64,000 nucleotides of DNA from Planosporangium thailandense (GCF_011947195.1 NZ_JAATVY010000012.1:124001-188000); one strand, 5' to 3'. Positions 8,200-16,796 are shown, counted from the first letter of the stretch. The notes: generated by a model from the sequence alone, not told the origin. Numbers and translations: made by a program.

Positions 8200-10899
8200 T
8201 CAACGGAAAGTGGTCAGCTGTGCGGGCGGGGAGACCCGTCCGGCGCGGTCGACCGCGACCACCCGCCAGGTATGACGCCCGGTCGGGACGGTGACCCGAA
8301 CGCTGTGACCGGCGGTACGGGTGACCGTGGTGCCGTCCCGGGTCACCAGGTAGGAAGCCACTCCGCTTCCGGCGTCGGTTGCCGTACGCCAGGTCAGCGA
8401 CCCACCGCTGAGCGCGAGGCCGCTGGGTGCGGTCGGCGGGCTCGTGTCGACGGTGACGGTGACCGGGTCAGAGGCCGTTGTCCGGCCGGCCCCGTTGACC
8501 GCGGCGACCGTGATCCGTGCCGTGCCCTCCGGGAGGGTGACGACGGCGGACCTGGCGGTACTCGGGACGGATCGGACCAGCTTGCCGTTGATCATGATCT
8601 GGTAGCCGCTGATACCGGTGTCCGGGTCGGCGGCGGCGGACCAGGTGACGCTGGCCGCCGCGCGGGTGCGCAGTGCGCTGTTGGCCGGTGCGGTCACCTT
8701 CGGCGCGCTCGGCGGGGTGCTGTCGCGGACCACGGTGAGCGGGGCGGAGGTCGGGGATGCCAGGCCTGCCCGGTCGATCGCGATCACGGTCCACGAATGC
8801 CGGCCGTTTGGGATGGCGAGCCGGACGGCCGTGCTGAGCGTGCGGGTTACCTCGACGCCGTCCATACGGACCACGTAGGTGGCCACCCCGCTTCCGGTGT
8901 CCGTCGCGGCGCGCCAGCTCAACATGTCGTCGGGAGTGAGTGCCAGCGCGTTGGGGCTGCTCGGGGCGACCCTGTCGACGGTGACCCGGACCGGGACCGA
9001 CGTCAGGACGGCGTTCCAGCAACAGTAGGAGGCGCGCACGGCGATGGTGTGGGTTCCGTCCGCCGCCTGAAGGGTGGTGGAGGTGATCTGTGGGTTGCTG
9101 ATCGCGACCGCCACGCGCCCGTCGAGGAGCACCTCGACAGAGTTGGGCGTCCAGTCGTTCTGCCAGGAGACGGTAAGGGTTGGACTGCTGACCGCGCTGC
9201 CGTCGACCAGGGAGGTGATCTTCGGTGCGCCGTCGGCGTCGCTGAGAGTGACCGTCACCGGGGTACCTCTGGTGGTGTTGCCGTAGTAGTCGGTGCTGTC
9301 GACCCGGATGGTGTGCCTGGACCGGTCGTTGCCCTGCAGGGTCAGCCGGTAGGAGCCCTGGCCCCGGCCGACCATCCCGTCAACGCGGTTGTCGACGACC
9401 ACAGAGTAGGCCGCCACGCCGATGCCGGCGTCCCAGGACGGACGCCAGGACACCATCGTGGTCGTGCTGACCGTGGCGTTGGCGGTCGGCGCGGTGACGA
9501 CGGCCGGGCTCGGGCCGACGACGTCCGAACCGACCGGCGTCACTGTGACCTGCGCGGTCGTGGTGCTGACCGCGGTGACCTGCAGGGCCAGCCGGGTCCC
9601 CGGTATCCGCCACACCGCTAGCGGCCGGATGGGTGGGGCCGTGAACGGGTAGTCCGCGTCCGGGCGCATGTCCAGCAGGTAGCTGGTGGGACCGAAGAGC
9701 CAGCTGTTGCTCAACGTCCGTACCTGGACACCAGCCCAGTCCGGCATCTGTGCGTCCCGGCCGCTCTTCGGCCGGTACTCCACGTAGATCGGCAAGGTGT
9801 CGGTGGGGATCTTCAGGGCCTGTGGCTGTTGTGACGCCGACCGGGCTCGCAGATTCACGGTCACTGCCCGGGTAGGGCTCGCGGTGATCACGTCCGCCCA
9901 GCCGAGCGCGTCGGCGAGGGCGGCGTTGAGATAGCCGACGGCTCCAGGTGAGGAGTCGCTGTACCCGGAACCCATCACGTCCGCCCGGTCGCCGTACTCG
10001 TTTGTTGTGCAGTCGGTCCAGGTGGTCGACAGAGGCACCCGAACGCCGTTCGTCGTGCAGTTCTCCGACCGGGCATGCCAGAGGCCGAGGTTGTGGCCGA
10101 ACTCATGGGCGAGCGTCGCGGCATCCGGACTGCCGTTGATCCAGATGTACGAGTCCCTCAGTTCGCCCAGTCCGGCCCAGCTAATGCTGTCGCGGTAGGG
10201 GAAGTAGAGGGCGATGTGTTGAGTGGCGGCGGTGGGCAGGGTCAGTTTGGCGGCAGAGATGGCCGCCCTCGACCACTTGACCCAATCCGGGTCTCCCGCC
10301 GAATCGGCCGGCGGTGGTGCGGCAACCTTGGTCCAGTTGTGTACTGCGGTCGTCACGCGCAGCCGACCCGTGGACTGTTCGGCCCAGTACGCGGCGGTGG
10401 CGTCGGCTACGGCCTTCAGCGTCTGCACCGTCGCGGAGTCAGGGGCGGTCCAGTACACGGGCAGCACTGTCAGGGTGTGCTGGCCGGTGACCAGCGTTGC
10501 GCCGAGGGTGGCGGCACCCGCTAGCTGCGTGACCTGCTCCACCGATGAGGCGCTGGCGTGCCCGGCCGTGACGCCGGAGCGCAGGCGCACCGCGACCCTC
10601 GCGCCCGCCGGCAGCCCCTCGGCCTTGTCCGGCGGTAGGTCTATCGCGCGGCCACCGCTGACCTCGACGAACGTGCGGGTGGTGGTCGCTGTCGTGCCGG
10701 CTCCGGTACCGGCCGGTGGGTCGGCGACCATGTGACGGACGACCCCGGTGACCGTGACGCCGGTGTCAGCGGCGAGCGCCGAGGCAGCGGGCAGCGTGGA
10801 GACGACGATGCCGGCTGCCACGGCAGCGGCCATCGCCGAGGCGGTGAGCCGGCTCGTACCGTGACGGCGCCCGATTACGACACGTAATGAAATGGTCAC
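8200..10899 (-). CDS. Secreted zinc metalloprotease with Ig/FN3-like repeats
   Basis: 899 residues. A long Tat/Sec-type signal (RRHGTSRLTASAMAAAVAAG then ASALAAD) ends near residue 44. The catalytic domain carries HEFGHNLGLWH at about 265-275 (HExxHxxGxxH zinc motif) and a Met-turn in ADVMGSGYSD, which suits the gametolysin-like M11 family. The C-terminal half is four or five Ig/FN3-like modules; two are close repeats sharing SGVA.Y and GRH.W.V.A.DRAG. These probably bind wall or polysaccharide. Gene and promoter region stand alone, so a secreted nutritional or matrix protease is inferred. Confidence 0.88.
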   Translation of the reverse strand: MTISLRVVIGRRHGTSRLTASAMAAAVAAGIVVSTLPAASALAADTGVTVTGVVRHMVADPPAGTGAGTTATTTRTFVEVSGGRAIDLPPDKAEGLPAGARVAVRLRSGVTAGHASASSVEQVTQLAGAATLGATLVTGQHTLTVLPVYWTAPDSATVQTLKAVADATAAYWAEQSTGRLRVTTAVHNWTKVAAPPPADSAGDPDWVKWSRAAISAAKLTLPTAATQHIALYFPYRDSISWAGLGELRDSYIWINGSPDAATLAHEFGHNLGLWHARSENCTTNGVRVPLSTTWTDCTTNEYGDRADVMGSGYSDSSPGAVGYLNAALADALGWADVITASPTRAVTVNLRARSASQQPQALKIPTDTLPIYVEYRPKSGRDAQMPDWAGVQVRTLSNSWLFGPTSYLLDMRPDADYPFTAPPIRPLAVWRIPGTRLALQVTAVSTTTAQVTVTPVGSDVVGPSPAVVTAPTANATVSTTTMVSWRPSWDAGIGVAAYSVVVDNRVDGMVGRGQGSYRLTLQGNDRSRHTIRVDSTDYYGNTTRGTPVTVTLSDADGAPKITSLVDGSAVSSPTLTVSWQNDWTPNSVEVLLDGRVAVAISNPQITSTTLQAADGTHTIAVRASYCCWNAVLTSVPVRVTVDRVAPSSPNALALTPDDMLSWRAATDTGSGVATYVVRMDGVEVTRTLSTAVRLAIPNGRHSWTVIAIDRAGLASPTSAPLTVVRDSTPPSAPKVTAPANSALRTRAAASVTWSAAADPDTGISGYQIMINGKLVRSVPSTARSAVVTLPEGTARITVAAVNGAGRTTASDPVTVTVDTSPPTAPSGLALSGGSLTWRTATDAGSGVASYLVTRDGTTVTRTAGHSVRVTVPTGRHTWRVVAVDRAGRVSPPAQLTTFR

Positions 10900-11048
10900 A
10901 ATAGGAGTGTGTGATCAAGGTCCGCCAGCTGCGACGTGCGGCTGGCTGACCGTGGCCACCCAACCGGAGGACGGGTTCTCGCTGACCAGGCGCAGCCGTT
11001 CGGCCGGGAGGGCGCGCAGGAAGTGAGTGAGTGACCGCTAATCGGGCG

Positions 11049-12776
11049 TCACATCCGCTCGAGGGCGGTGATGCCCAGCAGGTCCAGACCCGTGGCGAGC
11101 ACCCGCCGGGCGGCCAGGCACAGCGCCAGCCGGCTGGCCCGCACGTCCCCGGAGGCCCGCAGGACCGGGCACTCCTCGTAGAACACCGACAGCGCGGTGG
11201 CCACCTGGTACAGGTACCCGCACAGCCGGTGCGGCTCGAGTGTCGCGGCGACCGACTCCACCGCGCCGGGAAACCCGGTCAGCAGCAGCGCGAGCCGCTG
11301 TTCGGCGGCGTGGTCGAGCATCGTCACCCGGCCGGGCACCCCGCCCGACCGATCCAGCAGCGACGCCAGCCGGGCGTGCGCGTACTGCAGGTACGGGCCG
11401 GTGTTGCCGGCGAGCGCGACCAAGCGGTCGAGCGCGAAGACATAGTCCCGGCCGATGCCGCCCGCCAGGTCCGCGTACTTCACCGCGCCGACGCCGATCG
11501 CCCGCGCCGTGGCGGACCTGGCCGGACCGGTGAGCGTCGAACCCCGCTCGTCGAGCAGGGCCGCCGCCTTCGCCTCGGCGGCGTCGAGCAGCGAGGCCAG
11601 CGAGACGGTGTCACCACTACGGGTCTTGAACGGCTTCCCGTCCTCGCCCAGCACCATGCCGAACCCGACGTGCTGCGCGGCGACCCGGGTAGGTAGCCAG
11701 CCGGCGGCGCTCGCCAGGGCGAACACCTGGTCGAAGTGCAGCGACTGGCGGACGTCGACGACGTACACCAACCGGTCCGCGCCGAGCGTGTCGATCCGGT
11801 GCCGGATCGCGGCAAGGTCGGTGGCGTCGTAGCCGAATCCGCCGTCGGCCTTGCGCACGATCAGGGGGAGGGGAGCGCCGTCCCGGTTGGTGAACCCGGG
11901 CAGGAACGCGCAGAGGGCGCCTTCGGACCTGGTCAGCAGCCCCGCTTCGGTCAGGTCGGCGACGACCCGCGGGAGATCGTCGTGGTAGCTGCTCTCGCCC
12001 GCGACATCCGCGCGGGTTAGCCGTACCCCGAGCCGGGCGTACATCGCGTCGAATCCGGCCAGCGACACGGCCACCATCCGCCGCCAGACGCCGACGGTCT
12101 GCCCGTCGCCGGCCTGCAGCGCGACCACCCGGGCCCGGGCCCGGTCGGCGAACGCGGGGTCGCCGTCGAACCGGGTGCGGGCCCGCCGGTACAGCGCGTC
12201 GAGCGCCGGCAGGTCGAGGTCACCATCGTCGCCGCCCTCGTCGAGCAGTTGCTCGATGAGCATGCCGAACTGCGTACCCCAGTCGCCGACGTGGTTGCGC
12301 CGGACGACGTCGTGGCCGACGAAGGAGAGCACCCTGGCCAACGTGTCCCCGATGATGGTGGAACGCAGGTGCCCGACGTGCATCTGCTTGGCGACGTTCG
12401 GCGAGGAGAAGTCGACGACGATCCGCTGCGACGGCGCGGCCGGCCGCACTCCCAGCAGGTCGTCGGACAGCAGCGCGTTGACCTGGGCGGCCAGGAACTC
12501 GGGCCGCAGCGTCAGGTTGATGAAACCCTGGCCGCCCAGGGCCGGCGGCAGACAGAGGTCGTCGACGCGCAGTTGTGCGAGCAGCCGCTCGGCGACCCGG
12601 GGTGCGGGCAGCGCGGTCGACTTGGCCAGCCGCAGCGGCAGGTTGGTCTGGAAGTGCCCGAACTCGGGTCTGGTGGCGGCCCGCAACTGCGGGTCCCAGC
12701 CGCCGTACTCGGCGCCGAAAGCGGCGACGACGGCTGCCTCGAGCCGTGGGACGAGGGCCTGCTCGGCGGCGTGCAT
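11049..12776 (-). CDS. argS: Arginyl-tRNA synthetase
   Basis: A 575-residue class I synthetase that charges tRNA-Arg. The N-terminal Add1 tRNA-binding domain is followed by SSPNVAKQMHVGHLRSTIIGD, which holds the HIGH signature as HVGH. The catalytic core continues with the KMSKS-equivalent FKTRSGDTV. A C-terminal helical anticodon-binding domain ends in LDLLGITALERM. Length is normal. ATG 12776 follows AAGGAGCACCTCC. Upstream on the same strand is an arginine-rich leader ORF with hairpins (12777-12951), indicating control by charged tRNA-Arg supply. Whether this is the only argS of the genome or an inducible second copy cannot be seen here. Confidence 0.95.
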   Translation of the reverse strand: MHAAEQALVPRLEAAVVAAFGAEYGGWDPQLRAATRPEFGHFQTNLPLRLAKSTALPAPRVAERLLAQLRVDDLCLPPALGGQGFINLTLRPEFLAAQVNALLSDDLLGVRPAAPSQRIVVDFSSPNVAKQMHVGHLRSTIIGDTLARVLSFVGHDVVRRNHVGDWGTQFGMLIEQLLDEGGDDGDLDLPALDALYRRARTRFDGDPAFADRARARVVALQAGDGQTVGVWRRMVAVSLAGFDAMYARLGVRLTRADVAGESSYHDDLPRVVADLTEAGLLTRSEGALCAFLPGFTNRDGAPLPLIVRKADGGFGYDATDLAAIRHRIDTLGADRLVYVVDVRQSLHFDQVFALASAAGWLPTRVAAQHVGFGMVLGEDGKPFKTRSGDTVSLASLLDAAEAKAAALLDERGSTLTGPARSATARAIGVGAVKYADLAGGIGRDYVFALDRLVALAGNTGPYLQYAHARLASLLDRSGGVPGRVTMLDHAAEQRLALLLTGFPGAVESVAATLEPHRLCGYLYQVATALSVFYEECPVLRASGDVRASRLALCLAARRVLATGLDLLGITALERM

Positions 12777-12870
12777 GGAGGTGCTCCTTCGGCGGAGGTG
12801 CGTCCGTCACGAGTGGACGGTTGGAGAAGCTGGGCAGCCGACGGCTGCGGCGCGGGCGCGGTACGGGCTG
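12777..12870 (-). promoter_or_regulatory. Candidate transcription attenuator of argS
   Basis: Between the leader stop and argS lie several stems on the transcribed strand. One is CGGGC/GCCCG (12864-12868 with 12877-12881), which spans the leader stop codon. Another is a 6-bp stem with a 3-nt loop (12834-12848), and a third is CCGTC/GACGG (12804-12820) close to the ribosome-binding site. Their arrangement after an Arg-rich ORF fits alternating terminator and antiterminator structures. The pairing is by eye, not a folding calculation. Confidence 0.55.
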
Positions 12871-12951
12871 TCAGCGGCCCGGACGTCGTCGCCAGGCACG
12901 TCGTCGGAGCGCGTCGAGCGCGCCACGACGGAAAGCCTTCACCGGCGACAT
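12871..12951 (-). CDS. Arginine-rich leader peptide of argS
   Basis: An ATG-started 26-codon ORF (81 bases with stop) directly upstream of argS on the same strand. It begins MSPVKAFRR and carries runs RR, RRR and RRR (LRRRAWRRRPGR), nine arginines in all. Codons are CGT and CGA with one CGC. A direct repeat cgacgacgt encodes each Arg triplet. Placement 94 bases before an arginyl-tRNA synthetase makes a sensor role compelling: stalling at Arg codons would change folding of the following hairpins. A comparable arrangement is known for the Trp leader of Streptomyces trpS1. A TACTGT sequence four bases upstream of the ATG could be the -10 box. Confidence 0.75.
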   Translation of the reverse strand: MSPVKAFRRGALDALRRRAWRRRPGR

Positions 12952-12996
12952 GCGGACAGTATGCCGGGCCACGCAAACGAATTCGCCTACGCGTCC

Positions 12997-13497
12997 TTAC
13001 GGCGTCTCGTCGGACAGGACGCTGCTGAACCGTCGGACCAGCGCGAGGTAGGCGCGGCCGGACAGCGACGGCGGCAGGAGGTGGGCCGCCAGCTTCGCCA
13101 CCGTACGAGGTGGACGGTTGGTGACCTCGCTCGCCGCCATCGCCGACACCCGGCGGACGCGAGGAGTGCGCAGGCGCTCGTACCTGCGCAGCGCCTCCGC
13201 CGGTGCACCGGTCCGGCGCAGGGCGCGGGTGAGCAGCCAGGCGTCTTCCAACGCCTGGTTGGCGCCCTGGGCCTGGGACGGCCGGAACTCCAGAAGGTCG
13301 ATCGGTCCGCCCAGGCCGTTCAGCGGTGCGCCGAGGCCGGCCAGTGCCGCGGCGCCGTTGCTGAAGATCGTCACCGCCGCGCCGCCGAGTCGCAGGCCGG
13401 CAGCCTTTTCCAGCACGCGTACCCGGTGCCCGTCGGCGACCAGGCCGCGAGCCAGCGCCAGCCCACCGATCCCGGCGCCGGCGATCAACGCGTCCAT
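12997..13497 (-). pseudogene. FAD-dependent monooxygenase with large internal deletion
   Basis: A 166-residue frame. The N terminus is an intact FAD/Rossmann start (IAGAGIGGLALARGLVADGH then VRVLEKA). It passes directly at about residue 72 into the family's C-terminal part (GANQALEDAWLLTRAL). Intact UbiH/PHBH-like enzymes are about 380-400 residues. The substrate domain and the first half of the second FAD motif (GDAAH) are missing, roughly 210 residues, without breaking the frame. It is unlikely to be catalytic. The RBS GAGGGG before ATG 13497 is still present. It lies upstream of the argS leader on the same strand. Confidence 0.8.
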
Positions 13498-13587
13498 TCG
13501 TGCCCCTCGATCAATGGGATCGTTGTACTACACCCGGCGGCGTGGAATCAGGTTGCGCGCGACCATCCGTCAGGGCACGGTGGCCGG

Positions 13588-14151
13588 ATGAGCGGCAGGC
13601 TGGCCGTACCGAACCCGGCGGTGCACGCATCGTTCCTGAGCGCCCTGCGCGAGTACCACGCCGAAGGGCTCCACCGGGATGTCGACGCCGAGGCGCTGGC
13701 TGACCGCGCCGGGTTCCTCGCCTGGGTGGAGAACCTGCGCCGGGCGGGGATCGACGGAACGGCGGCCTGCGAGCGCGACCGGGTCCCGCACCGGATCCTG
13801 TGGTGGGTCGACGGCGACCGGTACCTCGGGCGGGTCCGCATCAACCTCGAGCTCAACGACGGACTGCGCGAGTTCGGCGGGCACATCGGCTACGACGTCA
13901 GGCCGTCGGCGCGCCGACAGGGGCACGCCACCGCCCTGCTCGGCGCGGCCCTCCGCCGCGCCGGCGCGTGGGGGATCGACCCCGCGCTGCTGACCTGCGC
14001 CCCGGAGAACACCGCGTCCCGGCGCGTCATCGAGCGCAACGGCGGAACGTTCCAGGACATCAGCGCGGCCGGCCGGCTCCGGTACCGGTGCCCCACGCGA
14101 ACATCGGCCGCGCTCACCACTGGACAGACCGCAGCCGGGGGCCGACCCTGA
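13588..14151 (+). CDS. GNAT-family N-acetyltransferase
   Basis: 187 residues, Gcn5-related fold. Strand RILWWVDGDRYLGRVRINLE leads to the acetyl-CoA loop GYDVRPSARRQGHATALL, with R/Q-x-x-G-x-A. The C-terminal CAPENTASRRVIERNGG is typical of acceptor-side strands in RimJ/YhhY-like enzymes. ATG 13588 is the first sensible start; upstream bases are shared with the promoter of the divergent FAD gene. The acceptor, a small amine or protein N terminus, is not predictable. Confidence 0.9.
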   Translation: MSGRLAVPNPAVHASFLSALREYHAEGLHRDVDAEALADRAGFLAWVENLRRAGIDGTAACERDRVPHRILWWVDGDRYLGRVRINLELNDGLREFGGHIGYDVRPSARRQGHATALLGAALRRAGAWGIDPALLTCAPENTASRRVIERNGGTFQDISAAGRLRYRCPTRTSAALTTGQTAAGGRP

Positions 14152-14278
14152 GATAACGGCGCTCGAACCTGCGGACGCCGGTCGCCGGGCACGCCAGGCG
14201 ATTCCGCCGGTGCCCGGCCGGCAACGGCCAGCCGCGGACGGCCCGCCGTCAGCGGCCGAGCTGAGGGCGGGGTGCTCC

Positions 14279-14743
14279 ATGACGACGGAACCGTTGGCAA
14301 CCCGGCATTCATCGGCGCGCGCGGCCGGCGGCCGCACCGCGTCCAGACCCCACACCGACCTGCTCGCCGCGGTCAGAGGTTTCCGCCGCGCCCTCCTCGT
14401 CGCGCCGAGGACCGACCCTTGCTGGCGGCGCGGGGTCGCCACCGAACTGCCCCGACTGTGCGCGGCCTTCACCGCGCACGTCGAGCTGACCGATGGGCCG
14501 GGTGGGCTCTACAGCCAGGTGGTGGCGGACGCGCCCCGGCTGGTCAGCCAGGTGCACCGCCTCGGGCGGGAGCACGCCACCCTGTGCGGGGCGCTGGAAG
14601 CGTTGGCGCGGCGTCTCGACGCGCCACCCGACCAGGTCCTCGGCTGGGGGAGCGACCTGCTGCGGGCACTGGCGCGGCACCGCCAACGCGGCGCGGACCT
14701 GCTCCACGCGGCGTACGCGGTCGACCTCGGCGGCGAGACCTGA
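14279..14743 (+). CDS. Hemerythrin-like helical protein
   Basis: A 154-residue helical protein. HVELTDGPGGLYSQV, LGREHATLCGALEAL and HRQRGADLLHAAYAVDLGG follow the helix pattern of small actinobacterial hemerythrin-like proteins. Only some of the expected His/Glu iron ligands are present, so iron binding is doubtful. The start ATG 14279 lies after GGGCGGGG. It is convergent with the MTA phosphorylase gene 22 bases away. A function is not assigned. Confidence 0.7.
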   Translation: MTTEPLATRHSSARAAGGRTASRPHTDLLAAVRGFRRALLVAPRTDPCWRRGVATELPRLCAAFTAHVELTDGPGGLYSQVVADAPRLVSQVHRLGREHATLCGALEALARRLDAPPDQVLGWGSDLLRALARHRQRGADLLHAAYAVDLGGET

Positions 14744-14764
14744 CGTGTCGGGTGCGCCGGAGCG

Positions 14765-15565
14765 TCAGGGCAGGTCCAGGCCGTCGAGGGCGTGCCGGCA
14801 GGAGCAGTCGCCGTCGGTGGGCAGCGCGCCCACCACGTCGAGCAGCAGGCCACGCATCCGCTCGGTGTTCTCGCCGAACACCCGGAAGACCTCCTCCTGG
14901 GTGACCCCGTCCTCGCCTTCGACACCCGCGTCGAGATCGGTGACGAGGGCGACCGCGGTGTAGCAGAGGGCCAGTTCGCGGGCGAGTACCGCTTCCGGGT
15001 GCCCGGTCATGTTGATGATCGTGCCGCCGATCGAGGCGTACCAGCGGGACTCGGCGCGGGTGGAGAAGCGCGGACCCTCGACGACGACCATGGTGCCGCC
15101 GTCGGTGATCTCGATACCGCGCGCGCGGGCCCGCTCGATGGCGGTCCGGCGCCCGACGGGACAGTACGGGTTGGCGAAGTTGACGTGGACCGCACCCTCG
15201 TCGTAGAAGGTCTGCGGGCGGCCGCTCGTACGGTCGATCAGCTGATCGGGTACGACGAAGCTGCCCGCGCCCAGTTCGGGCCGCAGGCCGCCGACGGCGC
15301 AGGGTGCGATCACCTGGCTCGCGCCGAGCGCCCGCAACGCCCACAGGTTGGCGCGGTACGGGATCCTGTGCGGCGGGAAGCGGTGGTCGCGCCCGTGGCG
15401 CGGGAGGAACGCGACCCGCCGGCCGGCGACGGTGGCGACCGTGATCGGGTCCGACGGCGACCCGTACGGGGTGTCGACCGCGTACTCCTCGGCGTCGTCC
15501 AGTAACGCGTATAGCCCGGAGCCGCCGATGACGGCGATCTCGACGGTGGCGTTTAGTCCGGTCAC
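14765..15565 (-). CDS. S-methyl-5'-thioadenosine phosphorylase
   Basis: A 266-residue trimeric nucleoside phosphorylase of the MTAP/PNP class. It cleaves methylthioadenosine with phosphate in methionine salvage. IAVIGGSGLY opens the fold, LPRHGRDHRFPPHRIPYRAN is the phosphate-binding region, and TMVVVEGPRFSTRAESR followed by NMTGHPEAVLARELALCY forms the substrate site. Start GTG 15565 lies eight bases after a TAGGGT -10 element, suggesting a leaderless mRNA. It is divergent from the VOC gene. The C terminus has CSC, seen in related actinobacterial sequences. Confidence 0.93.
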   Translation of the reverse strand: MTGLNATVEIAVIGGSGLYALLDDAEEYAVDTPYGSPSDPITVATVAGRRVAFLPRHGRDHRFPPHRIPYRANLWALRALGASQVIAPCAVGGLRPELGAGSFVVPDQLIDRTSGRPQTFYDEGAVHVNFANPYCPVGRRTAIERARARGIEITDGGTMVVVEGPRFSTRAESRWYASIGGTIINMTGHPEAVLARELALCYTAVALVTDLDAGVEGEDGVTQEEVFRVFGENTERMRGLLLDVVGALPTDGDCSCRHALDGLDLP

Positions 15566-15573
15566 GGACCAAG

Positions 15574-15606
15574 ACCCTAACCACGCCGCGAGGCGCAGGC
15601 TAGGGT
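15574..15606. promoter_or_regulatory. Back-to-back TAGGGT -10 elements of divergent genes
   Basis: TAGGGT occurs on the plus strand at 15601-15606, seven bases before ATG 15614. It occurs again on the minus strand at 15579-15574, eight bases before GTG 15565. Both match TANNNT -10 boxes at leaderless spacing, so the MTA phosphorylase and VOC genes probably share one symmetric divergent promoter. Confidence 0.5.
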
Positions 15607-15613
15607 GCGATGC

Positions 15614-15958
15614 ATGGTGTTGAAACCCGGCATGGTGACGATCGACTGCGCCGACCCGCGGGCGCTCGCCGCATTCTGGACCGAAGCGGCCGGGTACCGG
15701 CTGGCCACCGAGTTCGGGGACTTCCTGCTCCTGCAGCCGGCGGACGGCGACGGGCTGGCCATCGGGCTCCAGAAGGTTCCCGAGCCCCGTGTGGGGAAGA
15801 ACCGGGTGCACGTGGACTTCCGCGCCGACGATCGGCAGGCCGAGGTCAGACGCCTCGAGGGACTGGGCGCTACCGTGCTCGACGAGCACGAGGTGCCGGG
15901 TCTGCGGTGGACGGTGCTGGCCGACCCCGAAGGCAACGAGTTCTGCGTGGCAGGGTAA
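15614..15958 (+). CDS. VOC (glyoxalase/bleomycin-resistance-like) protein
   Basis: A 114-residue protein with paired beta-alpha-beta-beta-beta modules: MVTIDCADPRALAAFWTEAAGY, then NRVHVDFRADDRQAEVRRLEGLGA and WTVLADPEGNEFCVAG. This is the 'glyoxalase-like domain' form common in actinomycetes, of unknown substrate. Conserved His and terminal Glu positions suggest metal-binding capacity. ATG 15614 is chosen for the promoter spacing; an in-frame GTG lies at 15605. Confidence 0.9.
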   Translation: MVLKPGMVTIDCADPRALAAFWTEAAGYRLATEFGDFLLLQPADGDGLAIGLQKVPEPRVGKNRVHVDFRADDRQAEVRRLEGLGATVLDEHEVPGLRWTVLADPEGNEFCVAG

Positions 15959-16014
15959 TTGTGCAGAGCGAGCCGGGGCGGCACCGCGAGCGGGAGACAA
16001 GCTGGGGGAGGACG

Positions 16015-16569
16015 ATGGAGTCGCTGACCGGGCGGCTGCTCGTCGCTACGCCTGCCCTCCGTGACCCCAACTTCGAACGTACGGTCGTGCTGCTCGTCGC
16101 GCACGAGGACGGCGGGGCGCTCGGGGTGGTGCTCAACCGGGCCACCGAGGTGCCGGTCGCCGAGGTGCTCGGCCCGTGGGGGTCGCTCGCCGGCGAACCG
16201 CCGGTCGTCTTCGAGGGCGGACCGGTGCAGCCGGAGGCGGCGATCTGCCTCGCCCGTACCCGCCCCGGGGTGACGTCGTTGAGCGGCTTCAACCGGATTT
16301 CGGGCGTGGTCGGCACCGTCGACCTGTCCGGCGACCCGGACACGCTCCGCGACGGCCTGCTCGGCGTGCGGGTGTTCGCCGGGTACGCCGGGTGGGCGCC
16401 CCGCCAGGTGGAGGCCGAGATCGAGAGCGGCTCGTGGTTCGTGTTCGACGCCCTGCCCGGCGACGCCTTCACCGCCCACCCGGATGATCTCTGGTCGATG
16501 GTGCTCCGGCGGCAGGGTGGGCTGCTGGCGGCGGTGGCACACTTCCCGTCCGACCCGACGATGAACTGA
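16015..16569 (+). CDS. YqgE/AlgH family protein (UPF0301)
   Basis: 184 residues matching UPF0301 from end to end: SLTGRLLVATPALRDPNFER, ALGVVLNRATEVPVAEVL, FEGGPVQPEA, RVFAGYAGWAPRQVEAEI and a C-terminal DDLWSMVLRRQGG. The family is widespread and structurally known, but its cellular role is unsettled. GGGGGAGGACG precedes ATG 16015. It follows the VOC gene by 56 bases and precedes the tRNA gene. Confidence 0.93.
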   Translation: MESLTGRLLVATPALRDPNFERTVVLLVAHEDGGALGVVLNRATEVPVAEVLGPWGSLAGEPPVVFEGGPVQPEAAICLARTRPGVTSLSGFNRISGVVGTVDLSGDPDTLRDGLLGVRVFAGYAGWAPRQVEAEIESGSWFVFDALPGDAFTAHPDDLWSMVLRRQGGLLAAVAHFPSDPTMN

Positions 16570-16663
16570 TCCCGACTCGCCGGCGGGTTTGAGGGGATCC
16601 GATGTGACCGGGGGCCGGTAGGTGTGTACTATTGCGCGGGTGCCCGGGAGAGTTACGGGTGCT

Positions 16664-16736
16664 GGGGCCGTGGCGCAGCTGGTAGCGCACCACACTGGCA
16701 GTGTGGGGGTCAGGGGTTCGAGTCCCCTCGGCTCCA
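16664..16736 (+). tRNA. tRNA-Ala (GGC)
   Basis: 73 bases fold as a cloverleaf. The acceptor ggggccg pairs with cggctcc (one G-T pair), the D arm is gcgcagctggtagcgc, and the anticodon stem ccaca/tgtgg encloses loop ctggcag with anticodon GGC. The T arm is aggggttcgagtcccct and the discriminator is A. CCA is not encoded. A TACTAT -10-like element lies about 33 bases upstream. It borders a small region with an integrase remnant, as expected for a tRNA integration site. Confidence 0.95.
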
Positions 16737-16754
16737 CCCAGCAGAACCTAGGGA

Positions 16755-16796
16755 TGACGCCCTGGTCAACCGCGAAGGCGGATGACCAGGGCGTCA
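16755..16796 (+). terminator. Strong 14-bp hairpin after tRNA-Ala
   Basis: tgacgccctggtca (16755-16768) is perfectly complementary to 16783-16796, and the loop itself can add a CCGC/GCGG stem. It begins 18 bases after the tRNA and is the probable terminator. Its position also coincides with the edge of the inserted region. Confidence 0.75.

Noticed and set aside
10915-11034. Minus-strand frame with protein-like text (FLRALPAERLRLVSENPSSG) between argS and the metalloprotease gene
   Set aside because: Only about 39 codons after a TAG, with no start codon or ribosome-binding site. It could be a tiny gene scrap but cannot be assigned, so it is not listed as a feature.
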